A stretch of DNA of 6,269 nucleotides from Candidatus Eiseniibacteriota bacterium (GTDB lineage: Bacteria > Arandabacterota > Arandabacteria > Arandabacterales > Arandabacteraceae): contig JAUXGG010000111.1 in the NCBI GenBank assembly GCA_030622265.1, forward strand, positions 1-6,269, given 5' to 3'. This document shows, one piece after another, positions 5,496-6,269 of this stretch. Numbering within the stretch: the stretch's first letter is position 1; every line of letters starts with the position of its first letter. The notes beneath the pieces were generated by a model. That model saw only the letters and a list, made by a program, of their open reading frames with translations. It searched no databases and was not told where the DNA came from. Both the position numbers and the translations under genes were made by a program.

Positions 5496-6137
5496 ATGGC
5501 AAAGATGTCATTTCTGATCCTGGTGGTGGTACTGGTGGCAACGTTTCTGGTGGGGTGCGGCGCCCCGGCGGTCAAGCGGGCTCCGATAGAGACCATTCCG
5601 GAGGATGCGGATGTTGAGGAAAAGATAGAGATGCTCGAAGAGATGGGGAATGCCTATCCTGAGGATGCGCTTGTCCACTTCGAGCTCGGCAACCTCTACT
5701 CTGACCAGCTTCTGGCTGTGGATGCGATGGAGAGCTATGAACGGGCTCTGGGCATGGACCCGGACCTCAACAAGGTCAGGGTAAACCTGGCGATGCTGCT
5801 CGCGGAGTCTGATGAGGTCGACAGCGCCAAAGTCCTGCTTGAAGAGGCGATCAGGTTCGACCCGGCCGACGCCAAGGCCTACAACAACCTGGGCATGGTC
5901 TATTATACCGAACTGGATATAAACACGGCGGTCGACTACTTCCAGAAAGCTCTCGAAGTGGATCCCGGCAGCATGGAGGCTCATTATAACCTGGGCCTGG
6001 CATTTGCCGAGAGAGGCCTCATTCTGGAGGCCATCCGCGAGTGGACTATGGTCGTGGAGAGTGGTGAGGAAGGGGAGACGGTCCAGAGAGCGAGACTCTC
6101 GGTCGAACGGGCGGAGAAGCAGCTCAGGCAGGAATAA
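5496..6137 (+). CDS. TPR-repeat lipoprotein
   Basis: A 213-residue exported lipoprotein of unknown specific function. The N-terminus is a lipoprotein signal: MAKMS, a hydrophobic run (6-18), then the lipobox LVGC with the modifiable cysteine at 21. A short linker (22-40) leads into a helical hairpin region and about four tetratricopeptide repeats, near 57-90, 91-124, 125-158 and 159-192. The clearest are AYNNLGMVYYTELDINTAVDYFQKALEVDP and AHYNLGLAFAERGLILEAI, with the usual W/Y-L-G-Y/F-A-A-P pattern. A charged C-terminal helix (about 193-213) ends the protein. TPR units bind partner proteins, so this is probably an envelope-anchored scaffold or assembly protein; BamD- or PilF-like roles are possible but cannot be told apart here. 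The ATG at 5496 is preferred over TTG at 5493 because of spacing to AAGGAGG. It is divergent from the aspartate kinase gene. Confidence 0.88.
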   Translation: MAKMSFLILVVVLVATFLVGCGAPAVKRAPIETIPEDADVEEKIEMLEEMGNAYPEDALVHFELGNLYSDQLLAVDAMESYERALGMDPDLNKVRVNLAMLLAESDEVDSAKVLLEEAIRFDPADAKAYNNLGMVYYTELDINTAVDYFQKALEVDPGSMEAHYNLGLAFAERGLILEAIREWTMVVESGEEGETVQRARLSVERAEKQLRQE

Positions 6138-6162
6138 GCGCTGGCCTGGACTTGCGAACGGT

Positions 6163-6191
6163 TTGACAGCTGGTTAGTTATTTGGTAAAGT
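6163..6191 (+). promoter_or_regulatory. Sigma70-type promoter for the last gene
   Basis: A perfect -35 TTGACA (6163-6168) and a -10 TAAAGT (6186-6191, four of six consensus positions) are separated by the ideal 17 bases. Transcription would start near 6197-6201, just at the left edge of the hairpin that follows, giving a leader of about 45 bases before the ATG at 6245. This is the clearest promoter in the window. Confidence 0.7.
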
Positions 6192-6194
6192 TCG

Positions 6195-6229
6195 GCGGTC
6201 AGTCGGGCCGCGGACTGAAGACCGCTTTT
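6195..6229 (+). promoter_or_regulatory. Leader hairpin followed by TTTT (attenuator-, terminator- or mRNA-stabilising-type)
   Basis: GCGGTC (6195-6200) pairs with GACCGC (6220-6225), and inside it AGTC (6201-6204) pairs with GACT (6213-6216). A 3-base bulge (6217-6219) and an 8-base G/C-rich loop remain. TTTT follows directly at 6226-6229. Placed between the promoter and the ribosome binding site, it could stop early transcripts, cap the mRNA 5' end, or simply terminate transcripts arriving from the TPR gene. The T-run is short, so termination would be modest. Confidence 0.5.
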
Positions 6230-6244
6230 GAAAGGAGATATTTC

Positions 6245-6269
6245 ATGGTGATCAGGCTTACAGCGCTTG
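6245..6269 (+). CDS. Start of an unidentified gene (cut by the window end)
   Basis: Eight codons, MVIRLTAL, run off the window edge. AGGAG at 6233-6237 stands seven bases before the ATG, an ideal spacing, and a promoter lies about 55 bases further upstream, so a real gene start is likely. The fragment is too short to assign a family. The short Val-Ile-Arg-Leu opening fits a cytosolic protein as well as many others. Confidence 0.65.

Overview
This is a G+C-rich bacterial window with tightly spaced genes, Shine-Dalgarno sites, a sigma70-type promoter and a lipobox-bearing protein. It does not allow a confident species or phylum call. ATA and AGG codons are common, and the nicotinate phosphoribosyltransferase has a zinc-knuckle tail like that of archaeal enzymes. 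These fit an uncultivated or deep-branching, possibly thermophile-related bacterium, but that is inference.

Left part (1-3258, + strand) looks like one operon. It starts with the 3' end of an isochorismatase/nicotinamidase-family hydrolase. This overlaps by ATGA with pncB, giving a two-step NAD salvage pair (nicotinamide to nicotinate to nicotinate mononucleotide). Next come pcm (protein L-isoaspartate repair methyltransferase) and a 371-residue protein that I read as a bacterial relative of archaeal/eukaryotic release factor 1 (baeRF/Vms1-like). That protein has a GGWAQ loop in place of GGQ, a four-cysteine zinc site and an eRF1-like C-terminus. The pncB-pcm junction is filled by seven imperfect copies of a 16-bp tandem repeat running from the pncB stop codon to the pcm GTG start.

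Middle part (3259-4202): a 136-bp gap, then a lone LolD/MacB-type ABC ATPase with no permease beside it. It converges on an aspartate kinase. Between them lies a compact palindromic element: a perfect 23-bp inverted repeat with T-runs on both strands, a second small hairpin, and a 17-bp direct repeat. Copies of the same motif supply the stop codons of both converging genes.

Right part (4197-6269): aspartate kinase (lysC type, - strand) has two ACT domains but carries Trp where the family normally has Pro in its LHPR motif. Divergent from it is a TPR-repeat lipoprotein. The window ends with a good promoter (TTGACA, 17 bp, TAAAGT), a hairpin followed by TTTT, and the first eight codons of another gene.

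The most interesting items are the eRF1-like protein next to pcm, the 16-bp repeat array at the pncB-pcm junction, and the palindromic element shared by two convergent stop codons.
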